Positions 22,785-31,225 of a stretch of DNA of 64,000 nt are shown here, piece after piece (position 1 is the stretch's first letter; the number at the start of each line of letters is the position of its first letter). A model generated the notes under the pieces. That model did not search any database, was not told the origin of the DNA, and was given only the letters and a program-made list of their open reading frames with translations. This stretch comes from Paenibacillus barengoltzii NBRC 101215 (GTDB lineage: Bacteria > Bacillota > Bacilli > Paenibacillales > Paenibacillaceae), in contig NZ_BILV01000017.1 of the NCBI RefSeq assembly GCF_004000745.1, forward strand, positions 1 through 64,000, in the 5' to 3' direction. The translations under genes were made by a program, and so were the position numbers.

Positions 22785-24141
22785 CCTTCAACACCTCCCT
22801 CATCAAAGATTCGTACTGCTGGAGTTGCACTTGTGTCGCGAAGCTTCGATGTTGCTCGAATAGCGGAACCATTTTTATGAAAAATTCCTTGTTATTCAGA
22901 GAAACCGCGTATTGGAGCGCGTAAATCAACTTCTCCAAACCTTCCTCAATCTCCTGTTTGCGCAGCAGATAAATCGCCAGCTGATAGTTAAGGTCCAAGA
23001 AGCGGTCTTTATTTATAGCGGAAACATAGTGATTGGGATAAAGGCTATATAAATCCGTATTCATCGGAAACTCTTTTAATACGTCGTCAATTAGAAAACC
23101 GTTGATGTTCGCGGCTTCGACAATGATCCTCAGGCTCGGCAGCACTTCATACGGATGCTCTCTGAGCATCTGGATATATTCCGGAAGAATCGCTTGGTTC
23201 CCATTTAAAATCTCCAGATTGTAGCGGTTCGCTCTGGCCCAGACTTTAAATTTCTCCACTTCTTTGAAGCCCGTTTCGTCCAAGCCCTCAAACCAGCTTA
23301 AATCCGCGTATTCAGCAACACACTGCAGCGCTTCCTCATACCTGCCCAGATGCTCCAATGCCGCGCCCTTCAGCAGATATCCTTGGCCATAGTAAACCAC
23401 CAGGTGACGCTCACAACGCAGCTCCCGATCCCATTGAGCAGAGGAGGCCTTCCAGCTCGTTTCATAGATTCGGCGGGCCAGCGTTTGCAGCTCCTCGGCA
23501 AATCTCACGACATACATCCATTTTTGCAATGCGTAATAGGTGTTCCCTAATTGCAGCAGCCCATCGAGCTGAAGATCCTCAGGAAGTCGGTTGCGATAGG
23601 GCTCGAACCAGGTGGCAGTCCGCAGGTTGGATTCCGCGTCATCCCCCAGATTCATCCGGAACAGGCGGTATTGGCTGATTGCCAGTCGTTCTGAGTGCTG
23701 GTACTTCTCGTTTTCGCAGACGGAATGGTAGAAGAGCTTTGCAGCATCGCGGTATCCTTCTTCGTAAAGCTCCTCCCCCAGATCAAAAATCATCGGAAGA
23801 TACGATAAGTCCTCGGTTAAGCGAGATAACACTTGATCAATGCAAGCCAATTCGCCGATCTCCGCGCAGCGATGCAGAAACGCTTTTAACCTTCGACGGT
23901 TGGGATGGTCTGAATCGATACATTCCTCCACATACAAGGGATAATACGACCCGATCGGCTGTTCCAGCGCTTGGGTGATCAGGTCCAACTGACCGATAGA
24001 GATCGGTTTAGGGGGATTTCCGTTCAAGATGGCGCTGAGCGTTCCCCGGTTAATTCCCGAACGGCGAGAGAAGCTGTGCAAGGAATAGCCCTTCCTTTCC
24101 AGCTGATCGCTGATCACGGAACGAATCGTGGGTTCTTTCAT
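22747..24141 (-). CDS. HTH-TPR regulator, RRNPP-like (candidate peptide receptor)
   Basis: A 464-residue protein. Residues about 8-60 are an XRE-type helix-turn-helix (YSLHSFSRRSGINRGTLSAI, then LNGNPP). The rest is all-helical with TPR-like repeats (DLGEELYEEGYRDAAKLFYHS, LLQLGNTYYALQKW, AALEHLGRYEEALQCVAEYA), the fold used by PlcR, NprR, Rap and AimR to bind short peptides. ATG 24141 follows AAGGAGGG. It has its own sigma-A promoter and ends overlapping a secreted-type pro-peptide gene. A paralog lies at 26190-27554 beyond RNase J. Peptide sensing is inferred; the HTH and TPR folds are well supported. Confidence 0.85.
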   Translation of the reverse strand: MKEPTIRSVISDQLERKGYSLHSFSRRSGINRGTLSAILNGNPPKPISIGQLDLITQALEQPIGSYYPLYVEECIDSDHPNRRRLKAFLHRCAEIGELACIDQVLSRLTEDLSYLPMIFDLGEELYEEGYRDAAKLFYHSVCENEKYQHSERLAISQYRLFRMNLGDDAESNLRTATWFEPYRNRLPEDLQLDGLLQLGNTYYALQKWMYVVRFAEELQTLARRIYETSWKASSAQWDRELRCERHLVVYYGQGYLLKGAALEHLGRYEEALQCVAEYADLSWFEGLDETGFKEVEKFKVWARANRYNLEILNGNQAILPEYIQMLREHPYEVLPSLRIIVEAANINGFLIDDVLKEFPMNTDLYSLYPNHYVSAINKDRFLDLNYQLAIYLLRKQEIEEGLEKLIYALQYAVSLNNKEFFIKMVPLFEQHRSFATQVQLQQYESLMREVLKVAEVGSGVRFVD

Positions 24142-24180
24142 GGAATCTCCCTCCTTTGCGATCTCCTTATATTTTTACAC

Positions 24181-24209
24181 ATTATACGGAACTCCGAACA
24201 AGCGGTCAA
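24181..24209 (-). promoter_or_regulatory. Sigma-A promoter of the regulator/pro-peptide operon
   Basis: On the minus strand TTGACC (24209-24204) and TATAAT (24186-24181) are separated by exactly 17 bp, a near-consensus promoter about 40 bp before the start codon. The spacer contains the palindrome CGGA-GT-TCCG, a possible operator for autoregulation. Confidence 0.8.
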
Positions 24210-24212
24210 TTC

Positions 24213-24244
24213 AAAGAGAAGAGCCTCCCGTGATCGGGAAGCTC
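24213..24244 (-). terminator. Terminator after the RNase J gene
   Basis: A 10-bp stem with one mismatch (24235-24244 with 24221-24230, TGAT loop) is followed on the minus strand by TTCTCTTT. It lies 13 bp after the RNase J stop and just upstream of the regulator promoter. Confidence 0.68.
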
Positions 24245-24256
24245 CCACTGTCGATG

Positions 24257-25966
24257 CTAGACTTCCAAGATGGAAGGCATAATATGCGGCGTCCGGCCCA
24301 CTTCTTTGGCAAAATACCGCCGAAGTTGCTGCTGCGTCGCGCGCAGCCAGGCGTTATGATCGTAAGGCTCCTTCTCGCCAAGGCGGTTCAGGTTCCGCTT
24401 CAACAGCGCCTCCGCCCGCCGCAGCAACGGTCTGGCATCTTGCATATAAACGAAACCGCGCGAGACGATGTCTGGTCCAGCTAAAATTTGCCGTGTCTTA
24501 CGGTCGACTGTCATGACGACGATGACAATCCCTTCCTGAGCCAGCTCCATCCGTTCGAGCAACAGGGTGTCTTCATGGGTAGGACGCATTTCCCCGTTAC
24601 TGATGAGCACTTGTCCTGAAGGAATCGTGCGCCCGCGTTTGGCTCGGTTCCGGTACACCGACAACGTATCCCCGATGTTCATGATGAAGATGCGATCCTC
24701 AGGAATTCCCGTTTGCAGCGCCAAATCGCGATGGCTGAGCAGCATCCGGTACTCGCCGTGGATCGGAATGAAATATTTAGGCCGAATAAAGCTGAGCATC
24801 AGCTTCAGATCCTCTCGGCAGCCGTGCCCGGACGTATGGATATCGAAGATCGAGCCGTAAATGACGTTGGCACCTGCGCGAAGCAGCAGGTCGATGCTGC
24901 GGTTAATATTTTGCGCATTGCCAGGAATCGGCGAGGATGAGTAAATTACCGTGTCTCCCGGATAAACCTGGACATTCCGATGCGCACCCGAGGCAATTCG
25001 GCTGAGCGCCGCGTTAGGTTCACCTTGGCTGCCGGTGCAGACAATAAGGATCTGCTCCTCCGGGTAACGGTCGATGTGCTTCACATCGATCAGCATCCCT
25101 TCCGGAACGCGGATATAGCCCAAATCCTGACCGATGGCGAATACCTTTTCCATACTGCGGCCGATAACTGCAATTTTGCGGTTGACGATCGTGGCCGCTT
25201 CTACCACCTGTTGAAGCCGATGCACGTTCGAGGCGAAGGTGGCGAACAAGATCCGCCCCCGGCAGCCGCGGAATGACTCTAGGATAGCGTCACCAACCCG
25301 GCGCTCCGAAGGGGTAAAGCCTTCTTTCTCACTGTTGGTGCTGTCAGCAAGCAATGCCAACACGCCTTCTCCCCCGACGCTGGCCATCTTAAACAGATCC
25401 GCCGGACGGTCCTCCGGGGTGAAGTCGAATTTGAAATCACCGGTATGAACGATAGATCCGTAAGGAGTATCCACGACAATGCCAAAGGCATCGGGAATGC
25501 TGTGCGTCGTCCGGAAAAAATGCACGGCCAGATGCTTAAAAGCATACCGATCATTTTCGTGGAACACATGCAGCTCTGCTTGCCCAAGCAACCGATGCTC
25601 CTCCAATTTGGCTTTCACTAAGCCAATTGTTAACGGACCGCCGTAAATCGGCAGCTGCAGTTGGCGCAACACATACGGGATCGCTCCGATATGATCCTCA
25701 TGACCGTGAGTCAGGAAAAGCCCTTTCATTTTATGCTTGTTCTCAATCAGATAACTGATGTCCGGAATAATGCAATCAATGCCCGTCAAACGGGAATCCG
25801 GGAACTTAAGCCCCGCGTCAATTAATATAATTTCGTCTCTGAACTCGATGCCATACATATTTTTTCCGATTTCCCCGATCCCGCCGAGGGAAAAGATCCG
25901 AACAGGTGGAGGTGACGGCTTCGAACGCCGGTTTGTCTTAACTGGTTTAGTTGCTGCTACATTCAT
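24257..25966 (-). CDS. Ribonuclease J
   Basis: A 569-residue metallo-beta-lactamase/beta-CASP nuclease with 5'-exo and endonuclease activity in mRNA decay and rRNA processing. Zinc ligands are in LTHGHEDHIGA (about residues 82-92) and HTGDFKFD; beta-CASP motifs are ADSTNSEKEG, FATFASNVHRLQ and HTSGHG; IHGEYRMLLSH follows, then the C-terminal dimerisation domain. The N-terminal 20 residues are basic and disordered. I cannot tell whether it is J1 or J2. It is flanked by two paralogous HTH-TPR regulators on the same strand, each set apart by a terminator. Confidence 0.95.
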   Translation of the reverse strand: MNVAATKPVKTNRRSKPSPPPVRIFSLGGIGEIGKNMYGIEFRDEIILIDAGLKFPDSRLTGIDCIIPDISYLIENKHKMKGLFLTHGHEDHIGAIPYVLRQLQLPIYGGPLTIGLVKAKLEEHRLLGQAELHVFHENDRYAFKHLAVHFFRTTHSIPDAFGIVVDTPYGSIVHTGDFKFDFTPEDRPADLFKMASVGGEGVLALLADSTNSEKEGFTPSERRVGDAILESFRGCRGRILFATFASNVHRLQQVVEAATIVNRKIAVIGRSMEKVFAIGQDLGYIRVPEGMLIDVKHIDRYPEEQILIVCTGSQGEPNAALSRIASGAHRNVQVYPGDTVIYSSSPIPGNAQNINRSIDLLLRAGANVIYGSIFDIHTSGHGCREDLKLMLSFIRPKYFIPIHGEYRMLLSHRDLALQTGIPEDRIFIMNIGDTLSVYRNRAKRGRTIPSGQVLISNGEMRPTHEDTLLLERMELAQEGIVIVVMTVDRKTRQILAGPDIVSRGFVYMQDARPLLRRAEALLKRNLNRLGEKEPYDHNAWLRATQQQLRRYFAKEVGRTPHIMPSILEV

Positions 25967-26136
25967 TAGGTCGATAATCCTCTCTGAAGAGTTCGTTCAA
26001 TGGGTTCATAAGAATTATACTGAATTATGAGCACAATAACTATTTAATTTTTACAATTCTCCATTTAACCAATGAATTTACTGCAAAACGTTAACAAAAT
26101 AGAGAACATTGCATAAAAAATTCTAGATAACAAAAA

Positions 26137-26163
26137 AGAGACCGTGGATCAAACATGGCCTCT
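26137..26163 (-). terminator. Terminator after the second HTH-TPR regulator
   Basis: The stem AGAGACCGTG/CATGGCCTCT (26137-26146 with 26154-26163; one mismatch and one wobble) is followed on the minus strand by T6. It lies 27 bp after the stop; no pro-peptide frame fits between. Confidence 0.82.
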
Positions 26164-26189
26164 TCTGTCTTGGACTTCATCCATATGAT

Positions 26190-27554
26190 TTATATGCTCT
26201 TCTTTAGCTTGCTGATTAAATCCTCATATGTATCGATAACTTGGGGCGATGCAAAGCTTCGGTACCGCTCGAATAACTCTACATATCGGACCATCACGGC
26301 GCGATGCGAATTGTTTAATTGATTAAACTGTTCCAAACTTTTGATTAAGCAGCTAAACCCCTCCGGGTACTTACCTCGGCAGAGATGATAGTCGGCTAAC
26401 TCGAGATAAAGTTGAGATATCCGATCCAGAATAAGCTGCGGGCTATACATTCCCGTATTCAAGGGCGGATGATCTAAAGCCGCTAAATCTTCTTGAAACT
26501 GTTCAAGGATATGATCAATCGAGAAGTCATATTGGTTGGCGTTCCTCACCAGATTGAAGATCATGAGAATCTTGTCTTCTTCTCTGCTGTGGCAGTAGGT
26601 GACATACTCATCGAGTACCGTAATATCCCCGGAAGAAAGCCGGGTAAGAAGCGTGTTGGCATAGGCCCACTCACTAAATAACTTCTTCCAACGCAACGTC
26701 TCTGCATCATTCTCCTGCACCCAACTGAGATCTCGGTAGTGTTGGATATCCAACAATGCTTGGTCATATTCCCCACGTACGTTATGTACATTTCCAAGCA
26801 GCAAATAGGAATACGCCAAATAGTAAAATAAAGGTCGCGTCGTCTTCCGATGCAAGATTCTACGCTTATGCTCCGAGAAATAGTACACTTTGGCCTTTTG
26901 CTCCAATCGTTGCACAATGCTCTCCACCCGATCCCAGCGGTTTAGGGCACGATAGGTATTCGCCAGATCCCTTAACGCATCGAGTTGACTGGCTTCATCC
27001 AGACGCTCGACATACGGCTCGAATTGGATCGCCGCCTGGTAGTTTTGATCCTGATTCGTCCCTTGACCGATCAGGAAGAGGCGGTATTGACAAAGCGCTA
27101 ACCGCTCGGAGTGCTGTTTCCGCTCAGTCATCGCCACATTTTCGTATAAGATTCCAGCGGCTTCATATTGGCCCTTCTCGTACAGCTCTTCAGCTAAATC
27201 AAATAAAAGCTGAGCGTAAAGCGGGTTGTCCAACAATAATCCGACGATTTCCCGAATGCGATCCAGCTGGCCTAACTCCGCACAGTTATGGATTAATGGT
27301 TTGACTCTGCGCCAATCCGGGTCCTTTTCATGCAAATACTCGCTGATGTAAGTTTTATAGAAATAGCCTCTCGGATATCCCAGCACCATAGTAATCCGTT
27401 CTAATTGATCTACCGCCAGCGGACGGTTTCCGTTCAATATGGAGCTTAACGTCCCCGGGTTTAGTTCAAACTGCTTGGCCAATTGAGTGAGATTTAGATT
27501 CTGTCGCACCATATATTCTTCTATGGCAGCAACAATAGTGGCACGCGATTTCAA
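26190..27554 (-). CDS. HTH-TPR regulator, RRNPP-like paralog without a visible peptide gene
   Basis: A 454-residue paralog of the regulator at 22747-24141, with the same layout: an XRE-type HTH (LNLTQLAKQFELNPGTLSSI, then LNGNRP; residues about 18-46) and TPR-like helices (FDLAEELYEKGQYEAAGILYENV, LRDLANTYRALNRW, YLLLGNVHNVRGEYDQALLD). Both genes share the ILNGN helix end and a similar ATTCCA spacer between ribosome site and start. The start here is TTG 27554 after GAGGGGG. Unlike its paralog it has no small secreted-type ORF before its terminator, so if it binds a peptide, that peptide is encoded elsewhere. Confidence 0.83.
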   Translation of the reverse strand: MKSRATIVAAIEEYMVRQNLNLTQLAKQFELNPGTLSSILNGNRPLAVDQLERITMVLGYPRGYFYKTYISEYLHEKDPDWRRVKPLIHNCAELGQLDRIREIVGLLLDNPLYAQLLFDLAEELYEKGQYEAAGILYENVAMTERKQHSERLALCQYRLFLIGQGTNQDQNYQAAIQFEPYVERLDEASQLDALRDLANTYRALNRWDRVESIVQRLEQKAKVYYFSEHKRRILHRKTTRPLFYYLAYSYLLLGNVHNVRGEYDQALLDIQHYRDLSWVQENDAETLRWKKLFSEWAYANTLLTRLSSGDITVLDEYVTYCHSREEDKILMIFNLVRNANQYDFSIDHILEQFQEDLAALDHPPLNTGMYSPQLILDRISQLYLELADYHLCRGKYPEGFSCLIKSLEQFNQLNNSHRAVMVRYVELFERYRSFASPQVIDTYEDLISKLKKSI

Positions 27555-27869
27555 TGGAATCCCCCTCTAATTTGCAAAAAAAACTATTCATCCATGATTT
27601 TAGGGGATTATGTCTAATTCGAATAAAATGGAAATATCTGCAACCCCGATCCGTTCAACAAGACCACTCCTCACCACTCGAAATGAGATAAAATCAACCA
27701 TCACAAAGGAATGGTTCAGATTTCTATCTTCAATCTAATATTCCCCTCGAAATTTGTCAATAATATGCAGTAAAGAACTTATAAATTCTTTTTGATAAAA
27801 ATTTGAACTTAAGATGCTCTGCAGTTCGCCCCTCCGCTTGGACTAAACTTAATACGAGAGGTGGCCGCT
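27555..27869. other. AT-rich gene-free stretch between divergent regulators
   Basis: No open reading frame with a ribosome site is visible. It must hold the promoters of the HTH-TPR gene (minus) and the small XRE gene (plus), but I see no box pair close to consensus. TTGAAC followed 16 bp later by TATTTC on the minus strand (around 27635-27660) is the best candidate, and it is weak. Confidence 0.4.
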
Positions 27870-28199
27870 ATGGATGTAGCAAAGCAGGTCGGAAAAAACG
27901 TCAGATACTATCGCAAGCTCAAAGGGCTGACCCAGGAACAGCTGGCCGAGTCGACGGAAACGTACGGCTCCTATATCGGACGGTTGGAACGCGGGGAGCA
28001 GAACGTGCAGCTCGAAACGCTGCATAAAATTGCCGATGCCCTGCAGATCAGCGTATATGCTCTATTTCGCAATCCAGGGTACGACGAGCTCCAGGACCAA
28101 ACTTGGATTTGGCAGATCGTGCAATTGTTGCAGGAGCAGCCAGCCGAGGAGCAAGCGCGCGCGTACCGTGTGCTGAAGGAAATGTTTCGTCAAAAATAA
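27870..28199 (+). CDS. Small XRE-family transcriptional regulator, 109 aa
   Basis: Residues about 8-62 are a Cro/C1 helix-turn-helix: VRYYRKLKGLTQEQLAESTE, then YGSYIGRLERGEQNVQLETL and IADALQISVYALF. A short helical tail (EQPAEEQARAYRVLKEMFRQK) may dimerise. This is the common minimal DNA-binding regulator of the SinR/phage-repressor kind. ATG 27870 has GAGAGGTG about 7 nt upstream; GTG 27861 overlaps that site. It is monocistronic and divergent from the HTH-TPR gene, with a terminator at its end. Targets are unknown. Confidence 0.87.
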   Translation: MDVAKQVGKNVRYYRKLKGLTQEQLAESTETYGSYIGRLERGEQNVQLETLHKIADALQISVYALFRNPGYDELQDQTWIWQIVQLLQEQPAEEQARAYRVLKEMFRQK

Positions 28200-28244
28200 A
28201 AGGGTTTAAAACGGAATCAATCCGCTTTAAACCCTTTATTTTTT
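28199..28244. terminator. Bidirectional terminator
   Basis: A long stem (AAAGGGTTTAAA 28199-28210 with TTTAAACCCTTT 28226-28237, plus CGGA/TCCG inside) is flanked by an A-rich stretch and T6. It serves the XRE gene and the convergent GDSL hydrolase. Confidence 0.85.
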
Positions 28245-28251
28245 GTTTAGA

Positions 28252-28902
28252 TTATTCCCACAATCCGCTTCGTTCTGCGACTTCCAACCATCGTTTGGCG
28301 ATGAGATCGTGGCCCGCAGCCGTTGGATGGACGCCGTCCCAGATCCAGTAAGCAGCCTCAGCTTGTTCCGTCGCCGCATCAAACGCGTCCTGCAACGGAA
28401 CATGCACCGCACCAAACTCCTCAGCCAATTGGCGCACGATATCCTGGTACCTGCCTATCAGGTGCTTCCACTCGGTCCATTTTTCCGCGGTAGCTCCGGT
28501 ATTCAAAATAAACGGCTCGCATAACACCAGTTTGGTGTTCGGCATTACTTCCTTCGTCTCCTCCAGCAAGTGACGATACACCCGCTCAAACCGATCCGTC
28601 GCCCCGCTAGGTTCGCCGTTCATTTGCCTCCAGGCATCATTCACGCCGATCAACAGGCTAATGACGTCCGGCTTCAGACTGATCGCATCCTCGTTCCATC
28701 TTGCGTAAACATCGGACACCCGATCCCCACTCACGCCCCGGTTTATGAAGTTCGGTTGCAAATGGGCATATTCATGACCTAGCTTCGCCGCGATAATATA
28801 GGCATAACTGTGACCCAGAATATGGTTCAAATCCGTACCGCGATCCCGATTTCCGTCTGTAATGGAATCCCCCTGGAACAACAAGGTCAACTGCTTTTTC
28901 AT
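28252..28902 (-). CDS. SGNH/GDSL-family hydrolase
   Basis: A 216-residue SGNH esterase. Block I is LLFQGDSITDGNRD with catalytic Ser (about residue 12), block II has GVSGDRVSD (Gly), block III is LLIGVNDAW (Asn), and block V is WIWDGVHPTAAGHDLIA with catalytic Asp and His (about residues 189-192). No signal peptide is present, so it acts in the cytoplasm. Close relatives deacetylate sugars such as acetyl-xylo- or rhamnogalacturonan-oligosaccharides; that role would suit this genome but is inferred. ATG follows GAGGGGG. Confidence 0.92.
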   Translation of the reverse strand: MKKQLTLLFQGDSITDGNRDRGTDLNHILGHSYAYIIAAKLGHEYAHLQPNFINRGVSGDRVSDVYARWNEDAISLKPDVISLLIGVNDAWRQMNGEPSGATDRFERVYRHLLEETKEVMPNTKLVLCEPFILNTGATAEKWTEWKHLIGRYQDIVRQLAEEFGAVHVPLQDAFDAATEQAEAAYWIWDGVHPTAAGHDLIAKRWLEVAERSGLWE

Positions 28903-28982
28903 GCGATTCCCCCTCTTCCCTTCGATGATTTCCGTTTCTCATTATAGCTTTGAGAGATAACGGGCCTCCATGAAGAAATTAG

Positions 28983-29109
28983 TGCAAAAATACAGTTTTC
29001 TTCTCGAACTTTAGCCGATTTTTGATAAATCCCTGCAAAACTGCAGTTATTTTAGACAAAAAATGCCAAAACCGCGAATAGGGCGTATAATTCCTGTACT
29101 TTTGCAAGT
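28983..29109. repeat. Intergenic TGCAAAA...CAGTT repeats
   Basis: The 248-bp gap between the GDSL gene and yqeM holds three copies of a short motif: TGCAAAAATACAGTTTTC (28983-29000), TGCAAAACTGCAGTTA (29034-29049) and an inverted copy CCTGTACTTTTGCAAGT (29093-29109). A further inverted copy, GAAAACTGCACTTTTGCA, is at 46984-47001. The spread of the same motif over two loci suggests a dispersed short repeat. No gene is visible here. Confidence 0.5.
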
Positions 29110-29150
29110 ATTGCACTTAGGACAACGATGGGCAGCCGCAGCTGAGCCGT

Positions 29151-29924
29151 CTACTTCACCGCCACAAAAAAGAGCCTAGCCGCATCTTCTACCGCCTCGA
29201 CCCACTCAAAATCGGCATAGATGTGGACCTCGCGGAAGCCGCAGCGCAGCAGCTCGCTCTTCATCCATGCCGGGTCGTACGCCCGTTGGATATGCGTTTC
29301 TTCGAACCGACGGTACAGTCCCGGCCCCTGCTCCTCTTCCCGGGCGAAAATCGTCAAATGATGCTCAATTTCGTTCCGATACGCATCTCGCTCACAAGTC
29401 CAGATATACGACACACTCGGCTCATCCCAAACAAACGGCTGCTCCTCCTCATACCGGATCAACGTGTTGGGATGATGCACATCAAACAGGAATGTCCCTC
29501 CCGGCTTCAACCCTTCGTATGTACGGCGGAAGGTCCGAATGATGTCTTCCTCTTCCAATAAGTAGTTCAAGCAATCGCAAAAAGAAATGACGGCGTCGAC
29601 CGGCTCCGGCACGGACCACTCCGTCATATCCTGTTGCACCCAGCGCACGCTGCCCTCGCGGAACAACCGAGCGCCTTGGGGCGTGGTTTCCATTTTACGG
29701 CGGGCTACCGCCAGCATGTCAGCAGACAAATCGATGCCGATCACCTCGAACCCGGCATTCACCAGCGGAATCGTAATGCTGCCGGTCCCGCAGCCGAGAT
29801 CCACAACCGTCTTTGGCATACCGTACCGATCCCAAGCTGTACGGGCGAACCGGATCCAGTCCGGGTAAGGCATGTCCTCCATCAATTCGTCGTACACGTA
29901 AGCAAATTTCCGATATGATGCCAT
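29151..29924 (-). CDS. yqeM: Class I SAM-dependent methyltransferase, YqeM-like
   Basis: Residues about 35-140 are a Rossmann methyltransferase core: TVVDLGCGTGSITIPL (motif I), VIGIDLSADMLAVAR (motif II) and DAVISFCDCLNYLL (motif IV). At 257 residues, with YRKFAYVYDELMEDMPYPDW at the N-terminus, it matches the family encoded at the end of the yqeG-yqeM cluster in Bacillus; its substrate is unknown. Start ATG follows AAGGCGGTG. It is the last gene of the cluster, 39 bp after cvfB. Confidence 0.88.
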   Translation of the reverse strand: MASYRKFAYVYDELMEDMPYPDWIRFARTAWDRYGMPKTVVDLGCGTGSITIPLVNAGFEVIGIDLSADMLAVARRKMETTPQGARLFREGSVRWVQQDMTEWSVPEPVDAVISFCDCLNYLLEEEDIIRTFRRTYEGLKPGGTFLFDVHHPNTLIRYEEEQPFVWDEPSVSYIWTCERDAYRNEIEHHLTIFAREEEQGPGLYRRFEETHIQRAYDPAWMKSELLRCGFREVHIYADFEWVEAVEDAARLFFVAVK

Positions 29925-29963
29925 GGGCTCGTCACCGCCTTCTATCTAGTTGCTGCTGCTTTC

Positions 29964-30881
29964 TTAAGCTTCCGGCTGCCCGCGATCATTCGCACCGGCA
30001 GCTGGGGACTGCACCAAATACGTCCAGTTCTCTTTCTGGACTACCTTGCCTTCCTTCATCAGCTTGCCAAGCGCCCGCTTGAACGCAGACTTGCTGATCG
30101 CAAACCGCTGCTTGATCAGATCTGGGGGCGTTGCGTCAGAATACGGCATACTTCCGCCCGGTCGACTCTCCAGATAGGCGAGAATGCGCTCCGCATCCTG
30201 ACCCATGCCGATTTCCTTGCGCGGCGCCATCGACAGGTTCACACGCCCGTCCTCACGGATATGGGCCACCCGTACCTGCACGCGTTCGCCCAGACGCAGC
30301 AAGCGGCTGCGTTCCGTGGCGTGGATCATGCCAATCGCTCCGAATCCCAGCACGCCGCCTTGGACGACGACAAACGTCCCCATCTGCAGCGGTTTGTAGA
30401 CGATGGCATCAAGCCATTGGTTTTTCCACGAGGATGGCGCATGGAAAGCATGGGGAGCCAAATCCTGCTCACCGGCCAGCTTCGCTTTGAGCCGACCTTG
30501 TTTGTCATGCTCCATGATGACGTACACGTGGTCGCCTACCTGTGGATGCAGCTCCTTCATTTCGGGCAGCTCACGGATCGGCAGCAGCAGCTGACGGCCC
30601 AGCCCCATCTCCAGGAAGCAGCCGAGCCGCGGATGCACATCAGCCACCTCAAGCAGCGCCAGCTCGCCCAGCGTGAGATACGGCTTCTTCATCGTAGCCG
30701 CCAAACGGTCCTCCGTATCGTAGAACAGAAACACCTCAACCGTTTCCCCCGGCTTCACCTGGCGGGTCAGCTCGGAGTAATGGAGCAGTACATCTTGCCC
30801 GCCTGCACTCAGAAAATACCCATACGGCGATACCTCGCGATCGATCGGTAAAGAGACGATGGTTCCCGCAACCAGACTCAT
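29964..30881 (-). CDS. cvfB: CvfB-like S1 RNA-binding protein
   Basis: A 305-residue protein with tandem S1-like domains (GTIVSLPIDREVSPYGYFLS; LLEVADVHPRLGCFLEMGL; DAIVYKPLQMGTFVVVQGGV; VQVRVAHIREDGRVNLSM) and a C-terminal winged helix (FAISKSAFKRALGKLMKEGK). This is the CvfB/YitL layout, a conserved RNA-binding protein linked to virulence-factor expression in Staphylococcus. ATG 30881 overlaps the rsfS stop (ATGA), showing translational coupling; the longer start at 30911 lies inside rsfS. In Bacillus this gene is not part of the yqe cluster. Confidence 0.9.
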   Translation of the reverse strand: MSLVAGTIVSLPIDREVSPYGYFLSAGGQDVLLHYSELTRQVKPGETVEVFLFYDTEDRLAATMKKPYLTLGELALLEVADVHPRLGCFLEMGLGRQLLLPIRELPEMKELHPQVGDHVYVIMEHDKQGRLKAKLAGEQDLAPHAFHAPSSWKNQWLDAIVYKPLQMGTFVVVQGGVLGFGAIGMIHATERSRLLRLGERVQVRVAHIREDGRVNLSMAPRKEIGMGQDAERILAYLESRPGGSMPYSDATPPDLIKQRFAISKSAFKRALGKLMKEGKVVQKENWTYLVQSPAAGANDRGQPEA

Positions 30882-31225
30882 ACCGTCTCCACGACCTTGG
30901 CATCCGACCAAAGCCGTTCAATGTTGTAATACTCACGCTCATCGCGATGGAACACGTGCACAACAACATCGCCCAGATCCATCAGTACCCAGCGAGCAGA
31001 ATCCAGGCCTTCAATGCCGCGAATTTGGGCCCCCACCTCATGCGCTCTTTTGCGAATCTCAGTGGCAATCGCCTGCACCTGCGTATCCGAGTTCCCGTGA
31101 CAAATCACAAAATAGTCCGCGATTAAGGAAATCCCTTTCAAATCGAGCGCCACGATGTTCATTGCTTTTTTATCGTCTGCAGCTTGCACTGCCAAGTTCA
31201 TCAATTCATTGGAACTAATCGCCAT
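30878..31225 (-). CDS. rsfS: Ribosomal silencing factor RsfS
   Basis: A 115-residue protein of the RsfS/YqeL family, which binds uL14 on the 50S subunit and blocks joining with 30S when nutrients are short. Family-typical stretches are AADDKKAMNIVALDLKGIS, DYFVICHGNSDTQVQAIATE and DSARWVLMDLGDVVVHVFHR. ATG 31225 lies 8 nt after AAGGAGG, just past the yqeK stop. It is in the conserved nadD-yqeK-rsfS order. Confidence 0.95.
   Translation of the reverse strand: MAISSNELMNLAVQAADDKKAMNIVALDLKGISLIADYFVICHGNSDTQVQAIATEIRKRAHEVGAQIRGIEGLDSARWVLMDLGDVVVHVFHRDEREYYNIERLWSDAKVVETV

Noticed and set aside
26164-26189. Possible pro-peptide gene after the second HTH-TPR regulator
   Set aside because: The only frame, beginning MDEVQDRR, has no hydrophobic core and runs into the terminator.
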